DNA from: Streptomyces sp. CBMA152
GTDB lineage: Bacteria; Actinomycetota; Actinomycetes; Streptomycetales; Streptomycetaceae
Direction: 5' to 3'
DNA length: 64,000 bases
NCBI RefSeq assembly: GCF_014596475.1
Contig: NZ_MECJ01000012.1
Span: 62,001 to 126,000, forward strand
Part shown: positions 25,995-33,370 of the stretch, in pieces
Layout: the number at the start of each line of letters is the position of its first letter
Position numbering within the stretch: the stretch's first letter is position 1
The notes under the pieces: model-generated
The model's input: the letters and a program-made list of their open reading frames with translations, nothing else
Database searches by the model: none
What the model was told of the DNA's origin: nothing
Translations under genes and position numbers: made by a program

Positions 25995-26390
25995 CCCGAC
26001 GTCCCGGAGTAGGCCAGCTGCGTGTGACGGTGGCGCATGGGGCCTCCAGATCGCAGTGAGGAAGAATCCCTTCGCTCCCCCCAAGTCGAGCTGAAAGGCC
26101 GATTCAGACACCACCCGCCAGGCTTTACCTTCTATTTACCTCTGTGTCGGTGGGCGGATACGGGGCCCGGCAGGGATCAGCCCGTCGCGGCGCACGAAGC
26201 TGAAGAGCCCCTGGGCGAGCAGTTCGCCAGTCTGCGGGAGCTGAACAGCAGGTCCTCGCCCTCGCCAATGAACTCGCCAAGGGCGCCGCCTGGGGCGCGT
26301 CCCAGCTTCCAGGGCGTGCGGATTACCCAGGGCCGTACCGCCGCCGGGCGGTAGCCGAGTAGCGTCGAGACCAGCGACGAGGAGGTCACC

Positions 26391-26678
26391 GTGACCGCAC
26401 AGCCCGACCACCCGGCCCGGACCGGCTTCGCCCCGCCCATGCGCACGCTCGCCGAGCTGCGCGACGCGCTCGGCAGCTGGGGGTTCCCCGGCGATCTGCA
26501 GGCGTTCGAGGAGGAACTGTCGGCCGCCGACCTCGACAACCTCACGCGGGTCCGCGAGATCACCCAGGCGTACCGGCACCGCGTGCTGCTCCGCTACGAC
26601 GCCCAGGGCATGGCCGCGCTCGCCCGGTCGACCGAGGATGTCGCTGCCGAGCTGCGCCGCAAGCTGACCGACCGGTGA
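26391..26678 (+). CDS. Hypothetical protein, possible antitoxin
   Basis: 95 residues, GTG start. The sequence is helical and acidic (FPGDLQAFEEELSAADLDNL, then EDVAAELRRKLTDR). The stop overlaps the start of the next gene (GTGA), so the two are translationally coupled. A small acidic helical protein followed by a small basic beta-rich one is the usual toxin-antitoxin layout. No DNA-binding motif is obvious. Divergent from the transfer operon by about 400 bases. Confidence 0.55.
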   Translation: MTAQPDHPARTGFAPPMRTLAELRDALGSWGFPGDLQAFEEELSAADLDNLTRVREITQAYRHRVLLRYDAQGMAALARSTEDVAAELRRKLTDR

Positions 26679-26947
26679 GCCACGCGTTCTACTCCGACGC
26701 CGCCGAGAAGGCGCGCGCCGAACTGTCCCGCGGCGAGCAAGCCGCTGTCGAGACGGTCCGCCGGGCGCTGGAGGACGACCCCGACCCCGACCACGCCCGG
26801 AGGCTTCCGGACGCCGACCCCTACTCGGAGTCGTACGTCATCGAGTTGCTCCCCGAGCAGACCGGCGGCCGCGGGATCTCCGTCGTCTACCGCCATAGCC
26901 AAGACCTCGACGCCTGCCTGATCCTGTGGCTGATCGCTGGCCCCTGA
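26675..26947 (+). CDS. Small RelE/ParE-like candidate toxin
   Basis: 90 residues. The N-terminal helix (FYSDAAEKARAELSRGEQAA) is followed by a beta pattern ESYVIELLPEQ...GISVVYRHSQ...ACLILWLIAGP. This alternation of a helical hairpin and three to four strands matches RelE/ParE-like toxins in outline, including the strand IxVVYRx. Catalytic residues cannot be assigned with confidence. Overlap with the upstream gene supports a two-gene unit. If real it would stabilise the element. Confidence 0.5.
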   Translation: MSHAFYSDAAEKARAELSRGEQAAVETVRRALEDDPDPDHARRLPDADPYSESYVIELLPEQTGGRGISVVYRHSQDLDACLILWLIAGP

Positions 26948-27030
26948 CACACGTTCGACCCCGGTCCCAGGTGGGCAGGGTCAGGGGGCGCCGGCGCGGA
27001 CGGGCCGCCGGGCAGGGAGGGGAGACCGCC

Positions 27031-27192
27031 ATGGAGTGGATGGGCGACCGGGCCACCGAGTTCGCGCTGAAGGCATCCGAGCGGACGGGCGAGGAGTACC
27101 GGACCGACGCGGTCGGCGAGGGATTGGCCGCCATCGCGTTCGCGCTCCTCGAAGTCGCCGAGGCAATCCGCGACAGCGCGCCACAGCAGTAG
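27031..27192 (+). CDS. Small helical protein
   Basis: 53 residues, ATG preceded by GGGAGGGGAGA, a strong ribosome-binding site. Sequence is amphipathic (RATEFALKASERTGEEYRTD then GLAAIAFALLEVAEAIRDSA). A strong 15-bp-stem hairpin begins 22 bases after the stop and probably terminates its transcript. Function unknown. Confidence 0.55.
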   Translation: MEWMGDRATEFALKASERTGEEYRTDAVGEGLAAIAFALLEVAEAIRDSAPQQ

Positions 27193-27214
27193 CCGCCCGA
27201 AGACATGCTCGCGA

Positions 27215-27247
27215 GAGAGCCGGTACCGCGAGGCGGTACCGGCTCTC
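27215..27247. terminator. Perfect 15-bp stem-loop terminator
   Basis: GAGAGCCGGTACCGC (27215-27229), three-base loop, then its exact complement (27233-27247). No T-tract follows, as is common for actinomycete terminators. It sits 22 bases after the small gene at 27031-27192. Confidence 0.8.
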
Positions 27248-27811
27248 GTCGGTGTTCGCGCTGCAACTCGATTGCCGTATGGCCCCTGAAGTGCAGCAGC
27301 CCGCTACCCGCGCTGAGTTCGGCGAGGCCCCGCACCTGCACTGCGGCTTTGTGGTGCAACGCTGGGCACTCCTCTTCCGCGTGGGGCGCGCGCGAGCCCC
27401 CGAGGGGCGCACCGGCGCGCAATTGTGGAGGGTGACGGACGACACACAAGTTGATTCCGTGAGGAGGGAGAGGTGTCCAACTGCGCCATATGACGTAGGT
27501 GCCCTGCGTACCCAGAACGGCATGCCCCACCGGCGCTACTCCCGCATCGTGCGTCCTCGAAGGCTCCGACAGGGGCATATTCGGGCGGGAGTTCGCAGGT
27601 CACCCAGTTACGCGGGGGTACGGGTCCAGGCATGAACTAGCGTCAAACCGCTGCTTGGGACCGGAGTTGAACACCTGACGTCCCCCTGCGAGGGTCTGTG
27701 GTGTATGCGCGGCCCGGTAAGCTCATCTCAACATCGTCTCTCGTGGCGCACTTCGCGATCGGCTACCCCGATCGGGGTCGATCGCCCCGCGACCGAGAGA
27801 AGGTGTTGCGA
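27248..27811. other. Spacer with no supported gene
   Basis: About 560 bases. Frames here are Arg/Pro-rich or short. Some AT-richer patches (around 27420-27500) could hold promoter elements for the small gene at 27812, but I see no clear feature. Confidence 0.35.
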
Positions 27812-27934
27812 GTGGAGAACCCGCCGAAGGGCGGGGAGCGAGACAACCGGAAGACCGTCAAGAAGATCTTCGGCTGGCTGGCCCTCCAGGCACTGAGTGC
27901 CTGGCTGCGCCATCAGATCGAGAACCTCTTCTAA
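27812..27934 (+). CDS. Putative 40-residue basic/amphipathic peptide
   Basis: GTG start with GAGAGAAGG about eight bases upstream. The peptide begins VENPPKGGERDNRKTVKK and ends in an amphipathic helix (IFGWLALQALSAWLRHQIEN) with four-residue hydrophobic spacing. It could be a membrane-active peptide or a small regulatory protein. Too short for firm support from composition alone. Strong stem-loops follow within 110 bases. Confidence 0.35.
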   Translation: MENPPKGGERDNRKTVKKIFGWLALQALSAWLRHQIENLF

Positions 27935-27992
27935 CGGCGTCGGGCCCCCTGCTGACACAGAGGGCCCACCGGGAGTTTCGCTCCCACACGCC

Positions 27993-28040
27993 GGCCCTGT
28001 GCCCCCGCCAACGGCGTTGGAACCGTGGGGGTGCAGGGCC
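27993..28040. terminator. Compound nested stem-loop
   Basis: Outer arms 27993-28006 and 28027-28040 pair over 14 positions (two as G-U in RNA). Inside the loop, CCAAC (28008-28012) pairs with GTTGG (28016-28020). The two-level structure lies after the small gene at 27812 and about 210 bases before the XRE gene. It may be a terminator or a structured leader/small RNA. Confidence 0.55.
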
Positions 28041-28250
28041 ACTTTCGTAAGCGATACACGCGGACCGCTGTCCCCAAACCGTGCGGCCTACGGTGTCCAA
28101 CGTCGCGCATTCTGACGGGCAGATCTACCAGTTCTGCCACTTAAAGCCGCATCGGTGCAGGTCAAGGCTTTTTCGCTAGCCTCTTTCTGACAGCAACACG
28201 CCACAGATGGTACCCCTAAACTGCTCCTAACGGCGAGAAAGTGCACTCTC
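28041..28250 (+). promoter_or_regulatory. Upstream region of the XRE regulator gene
   Basis: About 210 bases. On the minus strand 28070-28146 includes GGCAGA...TCTGCC and a D-arm-like stretch GTGGCAGAACTGGTAGA that superficially resembles a tRNA but lacks a T-arm. The AT-richer segment 28160-28210 likely contains the promoter of the regulator gene. No defined operator seen. Confidence 0.35.
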
Positions 28251-29573
28251 ATGACCCGTGGCCTGGCTGATTTCAACCCCTCCGCGCTGCGTGCCCACCG
28301 CATGAACCTCCATGCGCGTGCCACCAGGAAGGCAATGACCGCGGAGGAGCTCGCGCAGGCCGTGGGGGCGACGAAGGCTCAGATCCTTGCCTACGAGAAC
28401 GGGCGCCAGGTGCCAGACCCCCAGCGGATCCGGGCCCTGGCGCACGCCCTGGGGGTACATCCGTGGTTCCTGATGCGTGCTGACCAGCAAGCCGAATGGA
28501 CCGTCGCCGACGTGCGGCGGGCGTGCGGTCTGCGCGCGCAGGACGTCGTGGGCGTGCTTGGGATATCTCCGAAGATCTACCGCCGGTTCGAAACCGAGGG
28601 CATCGTGCCGAGCCGACGGCCGCAGTTCCTCGACGAGGCCGCCAATGCCATCGGCGTGCAGCGCAGGATGTTGGAACAGGCCATGGACCGGACCCCGGCG
28701 GTACGTTTGCGCCGGCGCCGCGTTGCCGAACTCGTTGTGCAGCTGGCCGAACGCTATGTGCAGGCCCAAGGACCATGGCACGGGCCCGACGCCACGGACC
28801 CCGACGTGATCGAGCTGGCTGCAGCCTACGGCCGCCCCCTGGCCAGGACACGGCGCGTCATGACGTACGAACTGGGCAGGCTGCGGCAGCGATATGCACG
28901 CGGCCTTCGGGAGCGTGTCCTCGCCGACTTCGAGACCGACCGGGCCCGGCAGGCTCGCGCGCAGCAGTCGGTGGTCCGCTCGGATGTGATGTTCACCCGC
29001 GGCCTGACTCAAATTCCCGAACGCCTTGAGTCCTTCCATCGCAACGCGCAGCCCTCCAACGTGTGGCAGCTCCTGGTCGATCTGTACGACGCGGACGCGG
29101 TGCCGCGTGGGGAGCCCTTGTGGGCCGTGGGGAAGTTCTTGACCGAGGACACCACGGTGCTACCGCCCCATCTGGTCGACCAGCAGAGCATCGACGACAT
29201 CACCCTCTACAAGCTCTCCGCCGCGGGCTTCGCGCATGTCACCCAGTTCGCGGGCCTGTACGCCGCCCTCCACCCCGCCACCCGCCAGCCCCAGATGCCC
29301 TACCAGGGCACACTGAAGACGTCCGGGCGAGGCGTATTTACCCTGCCCAATCAGCAGGTTCGCCTGGTGATCCCGCCCCCGTACCTAGAGGGACTCCAGA
29401 AGATGTCGCCCTCGTCGAGGGTCCGCGTGTTGGAACTGAGCCCACGGTTCTTCCTCACGGTCCATCCCAGTTCTCTGGCCGTCACAGTCCTGGTCAACCC
29501 GCTGTCCGACGCCGACCTGCCAAAGAGCCTCTTTGACAGGGACGGTGAAGCGGACAGCGCGGGCTCCGGGTAG
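28251..29573 (+). CDS. XRE-family helix-turn-helix regulator
   Basis: 440 residues. The N-terminal XRE domain (about residues 28-75) contains MTAEELAQAVGATKAQILAY and ENGRQVPDPQRIRALAHALG. A second HTH-like segment (VRRACGLRAQDVVGVLGISP then KIYRRFETEG, residues 89-118) suggests tandem HTH domains. The remaining ~300 residues are not assignable; they include a conserved-looking C-terminal beta-rich stretch (VRVLELSPRFFLTVHPSSLA). Such proteins are often found beside conjugation modules of Streptomyces elements. It is divergent from the coupling module and sits just beyond the 3' end of the type IV operon, so it is a candidate master regulator. Confidence 0.8.
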   Translation: MTRGLADFNPSALRAHRMNLHARATRKAMTAEELAQAVGATKAQILAYENGRQVPDPQRIRALAHALGVHPWFLMRADQQAEWTVADVRRACGLRAQDVVGVLGISPKIYRRFETEGIVPSRRPQFLDEAANAIGVQRRMLEQAMDRTPAVRLRRRRVAELVVQLAERYVQAQGPWHGPDATDPDVIELAAAYGRPLARTRRVMTYELGRLRQRYARGLRERVLADFETDRARQARAQQSVVRSDVMFTRGLTQIPERLESFHRNAQPSNVWQLLVDLYDADAVPRGEPLWAVGKFLTEDTTVLPPHLVDQQSIDDITLYKLSAAGFAHVTQFAGLYAALHPATRQPQMPYQGTLKTSGRGVFTLPNQQVRLVIPPPYLEGLQKMSPSSRVRVLELSPRFFLTVHPSSLAVTVLVNPLSDADLPKSLFDRDGEADSAGSG

Positions 29574-29939
29574 AGGTGAACCTGCAGATGCAGACCAGCG
29601 CGATGCGATGGCGCAGCGGCCTGTCATTGCCTGCGGGCCCAGCCGCCCGGGGACGGTTCAGCTGTTCATCCCGGAATACGGGGAAGATCTCAGTCCCTCC
29701 GGGTTCCGGTCCGGCGCTTCCGCCCGGATCCGTCTGGACTCCGGATAAGCTCACTTGCCCGGACCCTGGAAAGCCGCATGCCAGATAGTCGGCACCAACC
29801 CCTCAGACCGGGATCTATTGGCCACAATGGGCACCATGCCCCGTCAGATCGAGTCGCTGGCACTCTATTTGGTGTCACAGGTCAACGCCCGCGCCCCAGC
29901 AGGATGGTCGGTCCCCTGCACGTCGCCCCCATGGGCTCC
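29574..29939. other. Convergent spacer between XRE gene and T4SS operon
   Basis: About 365 bases between two 3' ends. No gene with credible composition and no long perfect hairpin seen; it probably contains the ends of both transcripts. Confidence 0.35.
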
Positions 29940-31088
29940 TCAGCCCTCGCGGCGCGCCGCGAGGATTCCGTGGCCCTCGATCTTGGAGATGGATACCACC
30001 CGGCCTGGACGGGGTGCCTGGACGAGCAGTCCGTCTCCGATCGCCAGTGCGACGTGTTCGGGGTGGGTGGCGCTGCCTTCGCTGAACAGCAGGTCGCCGG
30101 GCTGGATCAGTGAGACCGGGACCGCTTGCCCTTCGGTGACCTGGGTGTAGGTGGTGCGGGTGAGTTGGATGCCTGCGACGCCGTAGGCGCGTTGTGTGAG
30201 GGAGGAGCAGTCGCAGCGGCCGCTGGGGTCGCTGCCGTGGGGGTTGGTACAGCTACCGCCCCACTGGTACGGGGTGCCGAGCTGCCCGAGCGCCCAGCGG
30301 ATCGCCTGCTGGACCGGTACGGGGGCGGCGGCCGGGATGCGGTATCCGGCGGGGAGCGTGCCCGCCGGGATGGCCCCGTAGTCGCTCCCGCCCGGAGCGC
30401 CGCAGGGTGCCCCGCCCGCCGCAGCAGGCAGTACCGGGGCAGCGCCGGAGGCGCCAAGGGTGGGGGCGATGGCCTGCTGAAGGGCGGTGGCGAGCGGTTC
30501 ATGCTCGGTATATCCGTCAGGGAAGGCGGACTGCTGGACCTTTTGCGCGGCGACGGTGACCGGCATCTGCTCCCACCCCTGAACATCCTTCAGGGCGCGG
30601 TAGAAGCGGGTGGCGGCGTACACCGGGTCGAGGATCTGCTCGCGGGTGCCCCACCCCTGGGAGGGGCGCTGCTGGAACAAGCCGAGGGAATCACGGTCGC
30701 CATAGTTCAGGTTACGCAGGCCGGACTCGGCCAGGGCGGTGGCCAGGGCGATGACCTGCCCGCGGGCGGAGATCTGGAGCTGGGCTCCGGTGGCCACGAT
30801 GATCTTGGCGTTGGGGATCTGCTCCGTGGGCCGGTCAAGTCCGGGCACATGGATGGCGGTCGTGCTGTGGGCGAGGACGGCGCGGACCTGCTGGGCTACC
30901 TGGGCAGTGTCCACGTCGCCGGCCGCACCGGACGCGCCGGACGGGGCGCAGCGAGTGCGAGCGGCGGCCTCGGCCTGGTCCTGGGCCAGGCCGGCGACAT
31001 GGGCAGCGACCGCGCACAGTAAGAGGACAGCGAACAGTCCCAGGCCGGCACCGCCGCCGAGCAGCCACCGGGTGCGCCGCGCGGTCAC
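29940..31088 (-). CDS. VirB1-like transglycosylase - NlpC/P60 peptidase
   Basis: 382 residues. One N-terminal membrane anchor (GAGLGLFAVLLLCAVAAHVA). Residues about 110-165 form a lysozyme-like domain (ATALAESGLRNLNYGDRDSL, then GLFQQRP; E121 candidate catalytic acid). The C-terminal NlpC/P60 domain has catalytic Cys294 (CDCSSLTQ), His345 (PEHVALAIGDG) and a downstream polar residue. It would open peptidoglycan locally for the conjugation channel. Leu23 is encoded by the rare TTA codon (plus-strand 31020-31022), making translation dependent on tRNA-Leu(UAA). The start overlaps the stop of the VirB6-like gene; it is the last gene of the operon. Confidence 0.9.
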   Translation of the reverse strand: MTARRTRWLLGGGAGLGLFAVLLLCAVAAHVAGLAQDQAEAAARTRCAPSGASGAAGDVDTAQVAQQVRAVLAHSTTAIHVPGLDRPTEQIPNAKIIVATGAQLQISARGQVIALATALAESGLRNLNYGDRDSLGLFQQRPSQGWGTREQILDPVYAATRFYRALKDVQGWEQMPVTVAAQKVQQSAFPDGYTEHEPLATALQQAIAPTLGASGAAPVLPAAAGGAPCGAPGGSDYGAIPAGTLPAGYRIPAAAPVPVQQAIRWALGQLGTPYQWGGSCTNPHGSDPSGRCDCSSLTQRAYGVAGIQLTRTTYTQVTEGQAVPVSLIQPGDLLFSEGSATHPEHVALAIGDGLLVQAPRPGRVVSISKIEGHGILAARREG

Positions 31089-33370
31089 GGAGTGCCGCCC
31101 GCAGAAGAGTTGGAACCGCCGCGACCACGCCGATTGCGCCGCAGGGCACTGGCGCGGCGGGCGGCTGCGGTGGTGCCGGTCGCGGTGTGGCGGTTGGTGC
31201 GCCGGTTGAGGCGTTGGCGCAGTTGCTGCTGGCGGGCGGAGGCGGTGGGCTGGCGCGGGACCTGGCGGGGGGCTTGGGGACGTCGCTGGGCGGCGCGGCG
31301 GGCGGACCGTTGCGCGGCGCGGCGGGCAGCACGCTGTGCAGGCGGGGTACCGGTGCCGCGGGCAGGGCCGGTGGAACCGGTCGCGGGCTGCGGCACGGTG
31401 GCCGGCAGCGGAGGCACCGCAGGCTGAGGAGGTACTGCGGGCGGGGCGGCGGGTGGCGGCAGCGGTCGGCCGGCGGGCCGGGCACTGCGAGGGGGTCCGG
31501 GGCGGCGACGGCGGCGTGCGGTGCTGAGGCGGGTCATCAGGGCGGTGGCGCCGATGGTGCGCGGCATGGCATAGCCGAGGGCGGCCAGCGGATTGCCCTG
31601 GGCCAGGGAGACGCCGACCAGGCCGCCGCGCACGACGCCCCGGACCAGCCCGCGGCCGATGCGGGGTGACTTGGCAAGGGGAGTGGCCGCCGGGGCGAGG
31701 CTGGTGCCGCCGATCCGGCCGGAGGCCATCTTGGCGCGGAAGCCCGAGGCGAGCTGATGGGTCCGGGCGGTGATGTCCTTGCGTTTCTTGACGGCACCGA
31801 TGCAGACGATGTCCAACAAGATGAACCGCAGGGTCAGTTCACGGCCCCATTCCTGCTGCACGGGGTTAAGGACCGCCTGGACGACGACGATGAACACCGC
31901 GAGGGCGATGACGGAGTAGAGCATCTGGGCGAGGGAGCGCAGCACGGAGGCGCACCAGTCCCACAGCACACCGCGGCCGGGGCCTGGAACGGTGCCGGCG
32001 ACCAGGGCGAACTCGCCGCGGACCGCGTCCCAGGCGATGCGGCACTGGGCGACGAGGAAGCTTCCGGTGAGTCCGATCAGCAGGATGGTGACGATGATGG
32101 CGGCGACCAGGAGGAATACGCTGCCGCCGACCTTGTCGAGGGAGGCCTTCTTGGCGGCGCCGACGTCACCGTGGACGCATTTCTTCTCGAAGTTCTCGGT
32201 GGGCGGGTTGCCGAAGTGGTCAACAGCCCACCGGCGCGTCATGTCGATCTGTGTGTCGTACCAGGAGCTGATCAGTGAGCCGCCGGGCAGGTAGTTGGCC
32301 AGGCCGGGGAGTTTCTTGAAGCGGTTGGTGCGGGCGGAGACTTGGCGGTCGTAGGCGAGCTGGGAGAGCTTGGTGTCGGCGTAGGCCTGGGCACACTCCC
32401 CGTCGAAGGTCTGGCCGTACTGGAGCAGCATGGCGGGCTGGACGACGAAGGCATTGACCAGCGCATCGGTCAGCGGCCGCGACAAGGACGCGGGCGTGGC
32501 CTCGCTCGCCGGGGTGTGGGCCGGGGGGCTGGCGTCGACGACGACTGAGGCGACCTCCAGGGCCAGGCCACGGGTTGCGGCGATGGCCCCGGTATCGGGG
32601 CCGAGCAGCAGCTGGGGGGTGGAGGACAGCAGCGTGGTGGTGAGGGCGGCGAGCATGAGGGAGAGCGCCGCATCGCCCCAGCCGCGGGCCCGGTCCCCGA
32701 AGAAAATCCTGGCGACGCAGATCAGTGCACACACCGCGAGGAAGAGCGTGGGCAGGCCCATCTCCAGGATCACGCGGGCGTGGAGGGACTGGGCGACGGT
32801 CAGCACGGGGGCCAGGAGGATTTTCGCCAGGCCGAAGGAGAGGGCCCAGGCGATGAGCCAGCAGCAGAACGCGATCAGCCACTTGGTGATCATGAAGCAG
32901 AATTCGGTGATCAGGTTGTAGATACCGAGGTCCCAGTCGGTCAGCCCGCCGGTGTCCCCCCTGACCGTGTAGGCGCTGACCGGCAGTTGGTGCGCATCGG
33001 TGACGTTGAAGACACCGAGTACGCCGCCCTCGTGGGGCAGTTGCTTGCGCAGGCGTTCGGTCTGCTGCCGCAGCATCTCCTCCTGCGCGGCGCCGCTGAG
33101 CTTCTCGTTCTGTTCCTTGAGGATCTGCTCGATCTGCTCCATTTCCTCGGCCGTCGGCGCCGGCGTCCCACCCGCCGGCGGCGTGGCGGGCGCGGGCGCG
33201 GCGGGTGTGGGGCTTGTCGCGGACGGCGTGGGGGTGGGGTCGGCGTGGGCGGGCAGCGACAGGCCGCCGGTGACCAGGGTGGCGGCCAGGGCCGCGCCGG
33301 CCAGGGCCATGCGTAGCCGGCCCGATCCGAGCAGCCGCAGCCACGCCCACCCCCTCTGCAGCCGCGTCAT
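31085..33370 (-). CDS. VirB6/TrbL-like polytopic T4SS membrane protein
   Basis: 761 residues from the ATG at 33370; the longer frame begins inside the VirB4 gene. A signal-like segment (MALAGAALAATLVTGGLSLPAHA) is followed by a Pro/Thr-rich linker and a coiled coil (EEMEQIEQILKEQNEKLSG). Then come about six to eight hydrophobic helices (for example FMITKWLIAFCCWLIAWALS and GSVFLLVAAIIVTILLIGLT). The ~170-residue C-terminal tail is strikingly Arg/Pro/Ala/Gln-rich and basic, probably cytosolic and nucleic-acid or partner binding. Role: inner-membrane channel component. ATGA overlaps on both sides tie it to VirB4 and the peptidase. Confidence 0.85.
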   Translation of the reverse strand: MTRLQRGWAWLRLLGSGRLRMALAGAALAATLVTGGLSLPAHADPTPTPSATSPTPAAPAPATPPAGGTPAPTAEEMEQIEQILKEQNEKLSGAAQEEMLRQQTERLRKQLPHEGGVLGVFNVTDAHQLPVSAYTVRGDTGGLTDWDLGIYNLITEFCFMITKWLIAFCCWLIAWALSFGLAKILLAPVLTVAQSLHARVILEMGLPTLFLAVCALICVARIFFGDRARGWGDAALSLMLAALTTTLLSSTPQLLLGPDTGAIAATRGLALEVASVVVDASPPAHTPASEATPASLSRPLTDALVNAFVVQPAMLLQYGQTFDGECAQAYADTKLSQLAYDRQVSARTNRFKKLPGLANYLPGGSLISSWYDTQIDMTRRWAVDHFGNPPTENFEKKCVHGDVGAAKKASLDKVGGSVFLLVAAIIVTILLIGLTGSFLVAQCRIAWDAVRGEFALVAGTVPGPGRGVLWDWCASVLRSLAQMLYSVIALAVFIVVVQAVLNPVQQEWGRELTLRFILLDIVCIGAVKKRKDITARTHQLASGFRAKMASGRIGGTSLAPAATPLAKSPRIGRGLVRGVVRGGLVGVSLAQGNPLAALGYAMPRTIGATALMTRLSTARRRRRPGPPRSARPAGRPLPPPAAPPAVPPQPAVPPLPATVPQPATGSTGPARGTGTPPAQRAARRAAQRSARRAAQRRPQAPRQVPRQPTASARQQQLRQRLNRRTNRHTATGTTAAARRASALRRNRRGRGGSNSSAGGTP

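Noticed and set aside
27193..28200. CRISPR array or phage attachment repeats in the small-gene region
   Set aside because: Hairpins are present but there are no regularly spaced direct repeats with unique spacers.
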